From Companilactobacillus versmoldensis DSM 14857 = KCTC 3814 (GTDB lineage Bacteria; Bacillota; Bacilli; Lactobacillales; Lactobacillaceae), in contig NZ_AZFA01000001.1 in NCBI RefSeq assembly GCF_001434295.1, positions 124,001 to 188,000 of the forward strand: 64,000 nucleotides of DNA, written 5' to 3'. Both the position numbers and the translations under genes were made by a program. Below, piece by piece: positions 1 through 9,589 of this stretch (positions are counted from its first letter, which is position 1; each line of letters starts with the position of its first letter). The notes below the pieces were generated by a model. The model was given only the letters and a program-made list of their open reading frames with translations. It searched no databases and had not been told where the DNA came from.

Positions 1-1868
1 CAAAAATGGATGGAGCTGAAGATGAGATCCGAAGTTTAACGATGAATAAGGCTCATGAATTATATGGCGATCCATTACCAGAAATCGTCCAAAAACGAAT
101 GGATCGTGAGCTTAAAAGTATCATCGGTAATGGGTTCTCAGTTATTTACTTGATTGCCCAACGTCTAGTTTATAAATCTAATAAAGATGGATACTTGGTT
201 GGTTCCCGTGGTTCAGTTGGATCCAGTTTCGTTGCAACAATGACAGGTATCACTGAAGTTAATCCACTTGCTCCGCACTATCGTTGTCCTAAATGTAAGT
301 ATTCAGAATTTTTCACTAAAGGTGAAGTTGGTTCTGGTTTTGATTTGCCGGATAAAAAATGTCCTAAATGTGGGACTGAATTGCTTAAAGATGGACAGGA
401 TATTCCTTTCGAAACTTTCTTAGGTTTCAAAGGTGATAAAGTTCCTGATATTGATTTGAATTTCTCTGGTGATTATCAGCCAGTCGCTCATAACTACACT
501 AAGGTATTGTTTGGTGAGGACCACGTGTTCCGTGCTGGTACAATTGGTACCATTGCTGATCGAACAGCCTTTGGTTATGTTAAGAATTATGAAGAGCTGA
601 CTGGACAGCAATTTAGAAATGCCGAGGAAGAGCGTTTAGCCATGGGATCGACAGGTGTCAAGAGAACGACTGGTCAACATCCAGCCGGTATCATCGTTGT
701 TCCGGATGACATGGATATTTTTGATTTTACACCGATCCAATATCCAGCTGATGACCAAAATGCTGCTTGGAAGACGACCCACTTTGATTTCCATTCGATC
801 CATGATAATATTTTGAAACTTGATATTTTGGGTCATGATGATCCGACGATGATCCGTACTTTACAAGATCTTTCTGGTATCGATCCATTGACTATCCCTG
901 TTGATGATCCGGAAGTTATGTCGCTATTTTCTGGGACGGAATCATTGGGTGTTACTCCAGAACAGATTTTTTCTAAGACTGGGACTTTAGGTGTGCCAGA
1001 GTTTGGTACACGGTTTGTTCGAGGGATGTTAGAAAAAACTCATCCAACGACATTTGCGGAATTGCTCCAAATTTCAGGCCTTTCTCATGGTACTGATGTT
1101 TGGTTGGGTAATGCTGAAGAATTGATCGACCAGGGTGTGGTAACTTTGAAAGAGGTTATTGGTTGTCGTGATAATATCATGATGGATTTGATCCATTATG
1201 GTATGGATTCACAAACTTCTTTCCAAATCATGGAGCACGTTCGTAAGGGACGTGGTATTCCTGATGAGTGGAAACAAGCTATGAAGGATGCTGACGTTCC
1301 TGATTGGTATATTGAGTCTTGCTTGAAGATCAAGTATATGTTCCCTAAGGCCCATGCGACGGCCTATATCTTGATGGCTTTGCGGATTGCTTATTTCAAG
1401 GTCCATTATCCACTGTATTATTACAGTGCCTACATGTCTGTTCGTGCTGATGATTATGACTTGGTAGCCATGACATCCGGTAAACAAGCTGTTAAAAACG
1501 CTATGCAAGAGATCAACAATAAGGGAATGGATGCTTCAACTAAGGAGAAAAACCTACTGACTGTCTTGGAGCTCGCTAACGAATGTTTGGAACGGGGCTT
1601 CAAGATAAACATGGTCGATTTGAAAGAATCCGATGCTTTCGAATTTAAGATCATTGATGATCATACATTATTAGCTCCTTTCAATGCTATTCCAGGCCTA
1701 GGTGACAACGTTGCTAAGCAAATCGTTGCTGCTCGTGAAGAACAGCCATTCTTGTCAAAAGAAGATCTCTCTACCAGAGGGAAAGTCTCCAAAACTATTA
1801 TTGAGTACATGACTGAAAACCATGTTTTGGATGGTATGCCTGATGAGAACCAATTATCGTTGTTTTAG
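1..1868 (+). CDS. polC: DNA polymerase III alpha subunit, PolC type (3' part)
   Basis: This is the C-terminal ~620 residues of the replicative polymerase PolC; the reading frame is open at the left edge, so the start lies outside the window. The fragment shows the polymerase-domain signature [12 protein letters not shown] with its catalytic aspartates, two CPKC pairs forming a zinc-binding subdomain, [27 protein letters not shown], and a helix-hairpin-helix ([13 protein letters not shown]) near residue 565. It ends in QLSLF, the canonical beta-clamp-binding pentapeptide at the PolC C-terminus. PolC does processive leading- and lagging-strand synthesis in Bacillota. It precedes the rimP-nusA operon, which is a common order in lactobacilli. 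The identification is secure. Confidence 0.97.
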   Translation, partial: KMDGAEDEIRSLTMNKAHELYGDPLPEIVQKRMDRELKSIIGNGFSVIYLIAQRLVYKSNKDGYLVGSRGSVGSSFVATMTGITEVNPLAPHYRCPKCKYSEFFTKGEVGSGFDLPDKKCPKCGTELLKDGQDIPFETFLGFKGDKVPDIDLNFSGDYQPVAHNYTKVLFGEDHVFRAGTIGTIADRTAFGYVKNYEELTGQQFRNAEEERLAMGSTGVKRTTGQHPAGIIVVPDDMDIFDFTPIQYPADDQNAAWKTTHFDFHSIHDNILKLDILGHDDPTMIRTLQDLSGIDPLTIPVDDPEVMSLFSGTESLGVTPEQIFSKTGTLGVPEFGTRFVRGMLEKTHPTTFAELLQISGLSHGTDVWLGNAEELIDQGVVTLKEVIGCRDNIMMDLIHYGMDSQTSFQIMEHVRKGRGIPDEWKQAMKDADVPDWYIESCLKIKYMFPKAHATAYILMALRIAYFKVHYPLYYYSAYMSVRADDYDLVAMTSGKQAVKNAMQEINNKGMDASTKEKNLLTVLELANECLERGFKINMVDLKESDAFEFKIIDDHTLLAPFNAIPGLGDNVAKQIVAAREEQPFLSKEDLSTRGKVSKTIIEYMTENHVLDGMPDENQLSLF

Positions 1869-1921
1869 TTGATTTAATCGCAAATATATGGTAAATTAAT
1901 TATTAGTTAATTACCGTGAAC

Positions 1922-1948
1922 GAGTGAGCAGAAATGCTCACTCTTTTT
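1922..1948 (+). terminator. Intrinsic terminator or leader attenuator between polC and rimP
   Basis: A perfect 9-bp stem, GAGTGAGCA / TGCTCACTC, with a GAAA tetraloop is followed by TTTTT. It lies 27 bases before the rimP start codon. It could end polC transcription, act as an attenuator for the rimP operon, or both. Confidence 0.8.
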
Positions 1949-1975
1949 ATTGCCGAATTAGTATGGAGGGTTGAT

Positions 1976-2443
1976 TTGAACACACAAACTGATGAACTTA
2001 AAGCTATATTACAGCCTATTTTAGAAAAACATGATTTCTTTCTGGTCGATTTAGAGTTGGTTCATGAACATGGGGATTGGTATTTACGTGTTTATGCTGA
2101 CAAAAAGGGTGGCATCACAATCGACGATTGTGCTGTGATCAGTGAAGAATATGGCGAAAAACTTGATGAGTTGGATCCTATTGATCCAGCCTATTACTTA
2201 GAAGTCTCATCACCAGGAGCTGAACGCCCCTTAAAAAATGATGCTGATTTAAGTAACTACGAAGGTGCATATGTTAACGTTTCTCTCTATCAAAAAATCG
2301 ATGGGGAAAAGACATACGAAGGTCACCTTGACACAATTACTGATGAGCAAATAACGATGACTTACAAAGTTAAGAATATTAAAAAGCAAGTAGTTATTGA
2401 ACGGGATAAAATTGCCAAGATTCGACTTGCAATAGAATTCTAA
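1976..2443 (+). CDS. rimP: Ribosome maturation factor RimP
   Basis: RimP is needed for maturation of the 30S subunit. The 155-residue length is normal. Seen motifs are FFLVDLELVHEHGDWYLRVYAD in the N-terminal domain and YYLEVSSPGAERPL, the RimP hallmark, before the C-terminal Sm-like barrel. I chose TTG at 1976 because GGAGGG (1965-1970) sits 5 bases upstream; the frame also opens at 1934, but that start would lie inside the hairpin at 1922-1948. It is the first gene of the rimP-nusA-rnpM-ylxQ-infB-rbfA cluster, and the tight spacing to nusA (10 bases) indicates co-transcription. Confidence 0.93.
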   Translation: MNTQTDELKAILQPILEKHDFFLVDLELVHEHGDWYLRVYADKKGGITIDDCAVISEEYGEKLDELDPIDPAYYLEVSSPGAERPLKNDADLSNYEGAYVNVSLYQKIDGEKTYEGHLDTITDEQITMTYKVKNIKKQVVIERDKIAKIRLAIEF

Positions 2444-2453
2444 GGAGAATAGC

Positions 2454-3662
2454 ATGACAAAAGAAATGGTTGATGCACTTGATGCATTAGAAACTGAAAA
2501 GGGTATTAAAAAAGAGTATGTGATTGAATCTTTAGAAGCAGCTTTAGTTGCTGCTTACAAGCGTAACTATAATCAAGCTCAAAATGTTGAAGTTGACTTT
2601 GATGAAAAAAAGGGTAATATTCACATTTACTCTGTCAAAGAGGTTGTCGATGAAGTGGCTGATGATCGTTTAGAGATTTCTTTAGCTGACGCACAAGAGA
2701 AAAGCAAAGGTTATGAGATCGGCGATCATATCAAAGATGAAGTCACTCCAAAAGATTTCGGCCGTATCGCTGCTCAGACCGCTAAACAAGTTATCATGCA
2801 ACGTGTTCGTGAAGCTGAACGTGATATCATTTATAATGAATATAGTCAGTATGAACATGAGATCATTCAAGGTATCGTTGAGCGTGCCGATAATCGTTTT
2901 GTCTACATTATATTTGGTAAAATAGAAGCAGTAATGCCTCGTTCAGATCAAATGCCAAATGAAACTTATAACCCACGTGACCGTGTCCGTGTTTACGTAA
3001 CAAAAGTTGAAAATGCTACTAAGGGTCCACAAGTGTTCGTTTCAAGAACAGATCCAAATTTAGTTAAGCGTTTATTTGAACAAGAAGTTCCAGAAATATA
3101 TGATGGAACAGTTGAGATTGTTTCAATCGCTCGTGAAGCAGGTGACAGAACTAAAATTGCTGTTAAATCTGACAATCCTGACGTTGATCCAGTTGGTACT
3201 TGTGTTGGTCCTAAGGGTTCTAGAGTTCAAGCCGTTGTTGATGAATTGAATGGCGAAAACATTGATGTCGTTCCATTTGTCGATGATCCAGTTGATTACA
3301 TTGCAAATGCTTTGAACCCTGCGGAAGTAATTGCTGTTCAATTTGACGATAGCGATAAACAACAATGTATCGTGATCGTACCTGATTATCATTTATCATT
3401 AGCAATTGGTAAAAAGGGTCAAAATGCCCGTTTGGCTGCTAAGTTGACTGGTTACAAGATCGATATCAAGCCTGAATCTCAAGTTGAATTCGTTGATGCC
3501 AATGACCAAGATGTAGATATTGACGACATTGATGAAGCTGCAGAAGCAGCAGAACAAGCAGCTGATACCACTAACACATCTGAGACTGATGAATCAAATG
3601 ATGATGAAGCCAGTGAAAATCAAACAGCTGATGATTCAGACGAATCAAAATCAGACCAATAA
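2454..3662 (+). CDS. nusA: Transcription termination/antitermination factor NusA
   Basis: NusA binds RNA polymerase and modulates pausing, intrinsic termination and antitermination. The 402-residue product has the N-terminal RNAP-binding domain (about 1-125), an S1 domain (about 135-200) and two KH domains, the first around PVGTCVGPKGSRVQAVVDEL and the second around SLAIGKKGQNARLAAKLTGY. The last ~50 residues are a low-complexity Asp/Glu/Ser/Thr tail that makes it somewhat longer than a typical ~370-residue Bacillota NusA. A good ribosome binding site (AAGGAGA) precedes ATG 2454. It lies between rimP and rnpM, the conserved order. Confidence 0.96.
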   Translation: MTKEMVDALDALETEKGIKKEYVIESLEAALVAAYKRNYNQAQNVEVDFDEKKGNIHIYSVKEVVDEVADDRLEISLADAQEKSKGYEIGDHIKDEVTPKDFGRIAAQTAKQVIMQRVREAERDIIYNEYSQYEHEIIQGIVERADNRFVYIIFGKIEAVMPRSDQMPNETYNPRDRVRVYVTKVENATKGPQVFVSRTDPNLVKRLFEQEVPEIYDGTVEIVSIAREAGDRTKIAVKSDNPDVDPVGTCVGPKGSRVQAVVDELNGENIDVVPFVDDPVDYIANALNPAEVIAVQFDDSDKQQCIVIVPDYHLSLAIGKKGQNARLAAKLTGYKIDIKPESQVEFVDANDQDVDIDDIDEAAEAAEQAADTTNTSETDESNDDEASENQTADDSDESKSDQ

Positions 3663-3677
3663 AAGGGGGAGATAACA

Positions 3678-3986
3678 ATGGGAACTCGCAAGATTCCAAT
3701 GCGTAAAGATATTCTGACTGAAAAAATGTTTCCAAAACGTGAAATGGTCAGAATCGTCAGAGATAAAGAAGGTAACATTTCCATTGACCCTACTGGAAAA
3801 AAATCTGGTCGTGGTGCATATGTGGGCCTAGATCCCGATGCAATCAAGGAAGCCAAGTCAAAAAAAGTTTTAGAAAAAGTATTTTCTAAGAAAGTTTCAC
3901 CGGATTTTTATGATGAATTATTTGATTTTGTCGACCATCAAAAAGCCAGAATGGACTTATTTGGCGATTTAGGTAAGAAACATTGA
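3678..3986 (+). CDS. rnpM: YlxR family RNA-binding protein (RnpM)
   Basis: A DUF448 protein of 102 residues with the family motif RKIPMRKDILTEKMFPKREMVR and SGRGAYV. YlxR of Bacillus subtilis has been renamed RnpM because it binds the RNase P RNA and modulates its activity; this annotation is carried over by family and gene position (nusA-ylxR-ylxQ-infB). The start is ATG 3678 behind AAAGGGGGAG. Its TGA stop overlaps the TTG start of the next gene, suggesting translational coupling. Confidence 0.9.
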   Translation: MGTRKIPMRKDILTEKMFPKREMVRIVRDKEGNISIDPTGKKSGRGAYVGLDPDAIKEAKSKKVLEKVFSKKVSPDFYDELFDFVDHQKARMDLFGDLGKKH

Positions 3987-4282
3987 ACAATGAATTTTTA
4001 AATTTCCTCGGAATAGCTGTTCGAGCTGGTAAAATAATCACTGGAACGGACATGACTTTACAAGGAATTCGTGACAATACGGTAAAATTAGTTATAATGG
4101 CTAGTGACTGTAGTGAGCGAACAAATAAAACAATGCATGACAAAGCAAATTACTATCAAACAGATATAATTGATAACTTTAATAGTGAAGAATTAAAAAA
4201 ATCAATCGGTAAGGATAGGAAAGTTATGGGTATAACTGATCTAGGAATTGCTAAAAGGTTAAAAGAAATTATGCAAAAATAA
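3983..4282 (+). CDS. ylxQ: L7Ae/L30e-type ribosomal protein YlxQ
   Basis: A 99-residue protein of the L7Ae/L30e/S12e/Gadd45 fold ([21 protein letters not shown]), which typically binds kink-turn RNA. It begins with TTG at 3983, overlapping the rnpM stop by four bases. That supports translational coupling, and no better start is available. It lies directly upstream of infB, the conserved position of ylxQ in Bacillota. Its exact ribosomal role is not established. Confidence 0.88.
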   Translation: MNNEFLNFLGIAVRAGKIITGTDMTLQGIRDNTVKLVIMASDCSERTNKTMHDKANYYQTDIIDNFNSEELKKSIGKDRKVMGITDLGIAKRLKEIMQK

Positions 4283-4295
4283 GGAGTGTGATAGG

Positions 4296-7097
4296 ATGGC
4301 CAAAAAAAGAATCTATACTATTGCAAAAGAAAATAGTGTCGAGAATCAAGCTGTATTGGATGTTGCTGCAAAATTAGGCTTAGACGTAAAGAATCATATG
4401 GCATCTGTTGATGAAACAACTGAAAAGAAAATCGTTTCTGCATTGAAGAGTTCAAAGTCTAGCGCTAAAAACGCCCCAGCTAAGAAACCTGCTAAAGCAG
4501 AATCAACAGAAAATGCTACACCAAAATCTAATTCAAATTCTGGTGATCATAAAACTAAGATCAAAATAACTGCTGTAAGACGTGACCCTAACAAGGCAAA
4601 TCACGGACATTTTGATCATAACAATAATCATAATAACAACCATGCTCGCAACAACAATCAACATGGCAATAATGCTGCTCGACCAAATAACCACAACAAT
4701 AGTCGACCAACAAGTAATAATGCACGTCCAAATAACAACAGCAATAATAACAACAACCGTAACAACAATAACAGTGGTAGTCGTCCAAACAACAATCGCA
4801 ACTTCCAATCTCGTGATCGTCGTAATAACAATGTTCGGCGTGAACAGACTACTTCACAAGCACCAAGACCAAGACAAAGTGCCGGTAATAAATATCTTGA
4901 GAAATACAAGACAAATATTCAGGATGCTAGTCGTGTAACTAACCGTCCTAATAATAATCACCGTCACAGTAACAATAGTAACAATCATGGCCGTCCTAAT
5001 AACAATTCTGGTCGTCCAAACAACAATCACACAAATAATAATAACAACCGTTCAAATGAGACAAGACGTCCAAATAACGCACGTCCTGCAAACAATAACA
5101 ATACGGCTGCTAAGACAAATAACAATAATACGAATAATAATCAAAATCGTAAGGTTGAAGCTCCAAAGGCTGAATACAAAAAGCCAAGTAACAATAACAA
5201 TAATCGTAACTTTGGTCACAAGACTAATCTCGCCAATCCATTCGGTACTCGTAAGAAGAAGAAGGAAAGAAAGAGACAACAACGTCAACGTAATAATGAA
5301 CCAAAGAAGGTTATGCCAAAGAGAAAGGAACGTCCATTACCAGAAACATTGGTTTATACAGTTGGTATGAACGCTCAAGACCTTGGAAAGACATTGCATC
5401 GTGAACCAGCAGAAATTGTTAAAAAGTTATTTATGCTCGGTATCATGATCAACCAAAACCAATCATTGGACAAAGATACAATTGAATTGTTAGCCACTGA
5501 TTATGGCATTAATGCTGAAGAAAAAGTTGAAGAAGATATTTCTGATATTGATCAATACTTTGAAGCTGAAAGTAAGAGTACGGAAAATCAAACTCCAAGA
5601 CCTCCAGTTGTTACTATCATGGGACACGTTGACCATGGTAAAACAACCTTGCTAGATCACCTAAGACATACTCATGTCACTGCTGGTGAAGCTGGCGGTA
5701 TTACTCAACATATTGGTGCTTATCAAGTACGTCTTCAAGATCGTTTGATTACTTTCTTGGATACTCCTGGACATGCCGCCTTTACTAATATGCGTGCACG
5801 TGGTGCTGATATTACTGATATCGTCGTGCTTGTTGTAGCTGCTGATGATGGTGTTATGCCACAGACAATCGAAGCTATCAACCATGCTAAAGCTGCCAAT
5901 GATCCAATTATCGTTGCAGTTAATAAGATTGATAAACCAGGCGCAAATCCACAACATGTTACTGAACAATTGATGGAATACGACTTGATTCCAGAAGATT
6001 ATGGTGGAAATACTATCTTTGTTGATATTTCAGCTAAGATGGGTACAAACATCGATCAATTATTGGAAATGATTAATTTGGAAGCTGATGTCTTGGAACT
6101 TAAGGCCAACCAAGATCAAAAAGCTGTCGGTACAGTCATCGAAGCTAAGCTTGATAAAGGCCGTGGACCAGTTGCTTCATTACTTGTTCAACAAGGTACG
6201 CTTCATGTTGGAGATCCAGTTGTTGTTGGTAATACTTATGGTCGTGTCAGAACAATGACTAATGATCATGGTAAAGAAGTTAAAAAAGCTACACCATCAC
6301 AACCAATTGAAATTACTGGTTTGAATGATGTTCCCGAATCTGCTGATAAATTCGTTGTCTTTGATGATGAAAAAACAGCTCGTGCTGCTGGTGAAAAACG
6401 TGCTAGCCAAGCTCTTGAAAAAGAACGTCAAAACACCAATCCAGTGACATTGGACAACTTGTTTGAAACAATGAAAGAAGGAGAACTCAAGACTGTCGAC
6501 GTTATCATTAAAGCCGATGTTCAAGGTTCTGCCGAAGCTATTGCTGGAAGTTTGAAGAAGATTGAAGGTAAGGGTGTTCGAGTGAACATTATTCATCAAG
6601 CCGTTGGTGCAATCACTGAAAGTGATGTCAACTTAGCTTCTGCTTCAAACGCAATTATTATCGGGTTCAACGTTCGTCCTACAGCTCAAGCTCGTACACA
6701 AGCTAAGGAAGAAAATGTCGACATTCGTCTTCACAGAGTTATCTACCAAGCAATTGATGAGATTGAATCTGCTATGAAGGGTATGCTCGAACCAGTTTAT
6801 GAAGAAAAAGTTACAGGTAACTTAACTGTTCGTGAAACTTACAACGTTTCTAAGATCGGTACAATTGCTGGATGTATCGTTAATAGTGGAAATATCACAC
6901 GTGATAGTGGCGTTAGATTGATTCGTGACGGTATTGTTATCAATGAAAGCAAATTAGGTTCTCTTAAACGTTATAAAGATGACGTTAAGGAAGTTAAGGC
7001 TGGATTTGAATGTGGTGTTACTATCGAAAACTACAATGACATCAAGATCGGCGACGAAATCGAAGCCTATGTGATGGAACAAGTTCCTGTCAAATAG
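4296..7097 (+). CDS. infB: Translation initiation factor IF-2 with long Asn-rich linker
   Basis: IF-2 is the GTPase that brings initiator fMet-tRNA to the 30S subunit and promotes subunit joining. The 933-residue product has an N-terminal IF2_N helical domain (1-55), a long Asn/His/Arg-rich linker (about 108-307), a Lys/Arg-rich stretch, a second IF2_N domain (about 345-410), and the GTPase domain from about 440 with [17 protein letters not shown] and NKID. The C-terminal beta-barrel and fMet-tRNA-binding domains follow. The frame stays open through the repetitive segment, so it is a real linker. AAGGAG precedes ATG 4296. Confidence 0.97.
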   Translation: MAKKRIYTIAKENSVENQAVLDVAAKLGLDVKNHMASVDETTEKKIVSALKSSKSSAKNAPAKKPAKAESTENATPKSNSNSGDHKTKIKITAVRRDPNKANHGHFDHNNNHNNNHARNNNQHGNNAARPNNHNNSRPTSNNARPNNNSNNNNNRNNNNSGSRPNNNRNFQSRDRRNNNVRREQTTSQAPRPRQSAGNKYLEKYKTNIQDASRVTNRPNNNHRHSNNSNNHGRPNNNSGRPNNNHTNNNNNRSNETRRPNNARPANNNNTAAKTNNNNTNNNQNRKVEAPKAEYKKPSNNNNNRNFGHKTNLANPFGTRKKKKERKRQQRQRNNEPKKVMPKRKERPLPETLVYTVGMNAQDLGKTLHREPAEIVKKLFMLGIMINQNQSLDKDTIELLATDYGINAEEKVEEDISDIDQYFEAESKSTENQTPRPPVVTIMGHVDHGKTTLLDHLRHTHVTAGEAGGITQHIGAYQVRLQDRLITFLDTPGHAAFTNMRARGADITDIVVLVVAADDGVMPQTIEAINHAKAANDPIIVAVNKIDKPGANPQHVTEQLMEYDLIPEDYGGNTIFVDISAKMGTNIDQLLEMINLEADVLELKANQDQKAVGTVIEAKLDKGRGPVASLLVQQGTLHVGDPVVVGNTYGRVRTMTNDHGKEVKKATPSQPIEITGLNDVPESADKFVVFDDEKTARAAGEKRASQALEKERQNTNPVTLDNLFETMKEGELKTVDVIIKADVQGSAEAIAGSLKKIEGKGVRVNIIHQAVGAITESDVNLASASNAIIIGFNVRPTAQARTQAKEENVDIRLHRVIYQAIDEIESAMKGMLEPVYEEKVTGNLTVRETYNVSKIGTIAGCIVNSGNITRDSGVRLIRDGIVINESKLGSLKRYKDDVKEVKAGFECGVTIENYNDIKIGDEIEAYVMEQVPVK

Positions 7098-7108
7098 GAG
7101 ATGAAACT

Positions 7109-7465
7109 ATGAAACACCGTATTGGTAGGGTTGAACAAGAGATTCAAAAAGAAGTCAATGATATCTTGCTCAAACGTGTTCGTGATCCACGAGTTCAAGG
7201 CGTAACTGTTACAGGTGTTGAAATGACTGGTGACCTCCAACAGGCAACCATTTATTACAGCATTTTGTCAGAAAAAGCTAGTGATGTTGAAAAAACTCAA
7301 CAAGGACTCGATAAAGCTAAAGGATTGATTCGAGGAGAGTTAGGTTCTCGTTTAACTTTATATAAAGTTCCAGAATTGATTTTTAAACAAGATCAATCCA
7401 TTCGTTATGGTGAAAAAATTGATCAATTGATTGCTAGATTGCATCAAGACGAACAAAATCGTTAA
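7109..7465 (+). CDS. rbfA: Ribosome-binding factor A
   Basis: RbfA is a KH-like 30S maturation and cold-adaptation factor. The 118-residue protein has the typical start [16 protein letters not shown], the motif [16 protein letters not shown], and [17 protein letters not shown]. It follows infB by 11 bases with its own GGAG site and is probably in the same transcript. A hairpin with a short T-run follows, before truB. Confidence 0.95.
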   Translation: MKHRIGRVEQEIQKEVNDILLKRVRDPRVQGVTVTGVEMTGDLQQATIYYSILSEKASDVEKTQQGLDKAKGLIRGELGSRLTLYKVPELIFKQDQSIRYGEKIDQLIARLHQDEQNR

Positions 7466-7476
7466 TAGAAATTACT

Positions 7477-7516
7477 AAATTACATCTAATTGCCTAGACG
7501 ATTAGGTGTAATTTTT
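7477..7516 (+). terminator. Hairpin terminator between rbfA and truB
   Basis: A 14-bp stem (7477-7490 with 7501-7514, one G-T wobble) encloses a 10-base loop and runs into TTTTT. It falls inside what is otherwise one co-directional operon, so it probably reduces rather than abolishes read-through to truB-ribF. Confidence 0.7.
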
Positions 7517-7532
7517 GTATCTGGAGAAAATT

Positions 7533-8441
7533 ATGAATGGTGTAATTCCTTTACAAAAAGAAATAGGTAAAACTAGTTCAGATTATGTATATTTATTAAG
7601 AAAAGTATTGAAAACCAAAAAAATTGGTCATACAGGTACACTTGATCCTTTAGTCGATGGTGTATTGCCAATTTGTGTTGGCCAAGCTACTAAGTTAGTC
7701 AATACGCTAACCAATTCTCCTAAGGAATATGAGGGGGAAATCACGTTAGGTAAAATGACCACTACTGAAGACCGTGAAGGTGACGTCGTTAAAGAAGTCA
7801 AACTGTCAGAACCGATTGCTTTAGATGACATAAATCGTGTTTTCGTAAAAATGACAGGTCCATTGAAGCAGATACCTCCAATGTTTTCGGCTGTAAAAGT
7901 CAATGGTCGCAAGCTTTATGAGTATGCTCGAATTGGTCAAACGGTGGAACGTCCTGAACGCGATATTACGATTTACAGTTTTAGTTTACTGGGTGAGCCG
8001 AGTTTTGATCTTGAAACTGGTGAACAAAAAATCAAATTCCATGTTCGTTGTTCAAAGGGGACTTATGTGCGGACTTTAGCTGTTCAATTTGGAGCTGAAT
8101 TAGGTTTACCAGCATATATGTCACAATTGACAAGAACCAAGAGCGCCGGTTACGAATTATCGCAAACTTTCAAATTGTCTGAAATCGAATCAATGGTAAA
8201 ATCAAATAGGACTGACTTTTTACAAAGTATCGACGATGTCTTATCTGATGTCCCTCGTCATGAATTAACAGACGAGGAATGGACGATTGGCGTATTACAT
8301 GGTGGATTTTTAGATTTACCACAAGCTGATACTAGTCAAAATTTACGCGTCACTCGTGAAGGCATCACTAAAGCGATTTATAAGTTTGATAAAAATCGTA
8401 ATACGTGGATACCTGATATGATGTTATTAAAAAATGAGTAA
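7533..8441 (+). CDS. truB: tRNA pseudouridine(55) synthase TruB
   Basis: TruB makes pseudouridine 55 in the T-loop of tRNAs. The 302-residue product has KKIGHTGTLDPLVDGVLPIC with the catalytic Asp of the GTLD motif, a central PUS domain with CSKGTYVRTLA, and a C-terminal PUA-like part. I chose ATG 7533, preceded by GGAG at 7523; a longer frame from 7515 would start inside the terminator stem. It is paired with ribF downstream, 6 bases apart. Confidence 0.95.
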   Translation: MNGVIPLQKEIGKTSSDYVYLLRKVLKTKKIGHTGTLDPLVDGVLPICVGQATKLVNTLTNSPKEYEGEITLGKMTTTEDREGDVVKEVKLSEPIALDDINRVFVKMTGPLKQIPPMFSAVKVNGRKLYEYARIGQTVERPERDITIYSFSLLGEPSFDLETGEQKIKFHVRCSKGTYVRTLAVQFGAELGLPAYMSQLTRTKSAGYELSQTFKLSEIESMVKSNRTDFLQSIDDVLSDVPRHELTDEEWTIGVLHGGFLDLPQADTSQNLRVTREGITKAIYKFDKNRNTWIPDMMLLKNE

Positions 8442-8447
8442 AAGAAG

Positions 8448-9395
8448 ATGGCTATGAAGACACTACACGTTACGCACCCATTAAAATCTGAAGAAATTCC
8501 GTCTGACGATACTGTCCTGATCATGGGATTTTTCGATGGTGTTCATTTGGGGCATCAAAAGGTTATTAATACTGGAGTAAAACTCGCTCATGAGCAGGGC
8601 TTGAAATCAGTTTTGATAACTTTCGACCGTTCACCAAGAGTGGTCTATCAACATGAAAAAAACTTTAAATATTTATCGACGGAGCAACGTAAGCAGCAAT
8701 TAGTTGAAAAATTGGGTGTCGATTATTTATATTTTGTTAAATTCACTTCTGACTTTTCACAGTTGAAACCGCAGGAATTTGTTGATGAATATATGATTGG
8801 GATGCATGCCAAGTATGTTGTAGCTGGCTTTGATTACACCTATGGCAAACGAGATATTGCTAATATGCAGACTTTGCCTAACTATTCTCGCGATGAGTTT
8901 AAGATCATCACTGTACCCGAACAAACCTTTGAAACTGAAAAGATTGGATCTAGTTCCATCAAGAAAATGATCGAGACCAATCAGATCGATGAGGCTAATG
9001 AATTGCTCGGATATAATTATCAAAATTCTGGCACCGTAGTTCATGGATTGCAACGAGGGAGAAAGTTGGGTTTTCCAACTGCTAATTTAGCCGTTGGGAA
9101 AGGGGAATTGATCCCTTCAATTGGTGTCTATGCAACTAGACTACAAGTTGACGGAAATTGGTATGATTCCATGACTTCCGTTGGGTACAATGTGACCTTT
9201 CAGGAAAACACTGGCATTACCGTGGAAACAAATATTTTCGATTTTGATGCTGATATCTACGGCAAAGAGGTCGAGATCCAATGGCTTCATTATTTGCGCG
9301 GAGAGGTTAAATTTGATGGTCCAGAGGGATTAGTTGATCAGCTAGAAAAAGATCGCCAAAACTCGCGTCAATATTTAAAGTTAAAAACTAGATAA
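8448..9395 (+). CDS. ribF: Bifunctional riboflavin kinase / FAD synthetase
   Basis: RibF converts riboflavin to FMN and FMN to FAD. The N-terminal nucleotidyltransferase domain shows MGFFDGVHLGHQKV and the central YTYGKR region. The C-terminal flavokinase domain shows GRKLGFPTANLAV near residue 205 and the QENTGITVETNIFDF region. The 315-residue length is normal. It is the last gene of the rbfA/truB cluster; a terminator overlaps its stop codon. Confidence 0.95.
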   Translation: MAMKTLHVTHPLKSEEIPSDDTVLIMGFFDGVHLGHQKVINTGVKLAHEQGLKSVLITFDRSPRVVYQHEKNFKYLSTEQRKQQLVEKLGVDYLYFVKFTSDFSQLKPQEFVDEYMIGMHAKYVVAGFDYTYGKRDIANMQTLPNYSRDEFKIITVPEQTFETEKIGSSSIKKMIETNQIDEANELLGYNYQNSGTVVHGLQRGRKLGFPTANLAVGKGELIPSIGVYATRLQVDGNWYDSMTSVGYNVTFQENTGITVETNIFDFDADIYGKEVEIQWLHYLRGEVKFDGPEGLVDQLEKDRQNSRQYLKLKTR

Positions 9396-9420
9396 AAATT
9401 CAGGAGACTGGATTTTTTTT
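9395..9420 (+). terminator. Terminator after ribF
   Basis: A 9-bp stem, AAAATTCAG / CTGGATTTT (one wobble), has a GAGA tetraloop and a T-run. It closes the polC-ribF region. Confidence 0.75.
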
Positions 9421-9510
9421 ATTTCTGAGAATCATTTTCAATCATAAAAAAGTAAATATATTCATATTTATTATTTTTTCTGGAAAAAGGATATTTTTAG
9501 GTGGCATTAC

Positions 9511-9539
9511 TTGACACATATGGCTCAGATTGTTATATT
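9511..9539 (+). promoter_or_regulatory. hrcA operon promoter
   Basis: TTGACA (9511-9516) and TATATT (9534-9539) are separated by 17 bases, a near-consensus vegetative promoter. The CIRCE element begins 8 bases after the -10 box, so repressor binding would cover the start site. Confidence 0.85.
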
Positions 9540-9547
9540 TTACATTG

Positions 9548-9574
9548 TTAGCACTCCAATATGAATAGTGCTAA
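9548..9574 (+). promoter_or_regulatory. CIRCE operator (HrcA binding site)
   Basis: TTAGCACTC, a 9-base spacer and TAGTGCTAA match the CIRCE consensus (TTAGCACTC-N9-GAGTGCTAA) with a single change at the first base of the right arm. It lies between the hrcA promoter and ribosome binding site. HrcA is expected to repress the operon here until heat or misfolded protein titrates GroE. Confidence 0.93.
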
Positions 9575-9589
9575 AAGGAGGACGGTATA

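Noticed and set aside
4533-4938. Long open frames on both strands across the Asn-rich part of infB
   Set aside because: They are shadows of the repetitive AAT/AAC-rich coding strand; no ribosome binding site, and the infB frame runs through.
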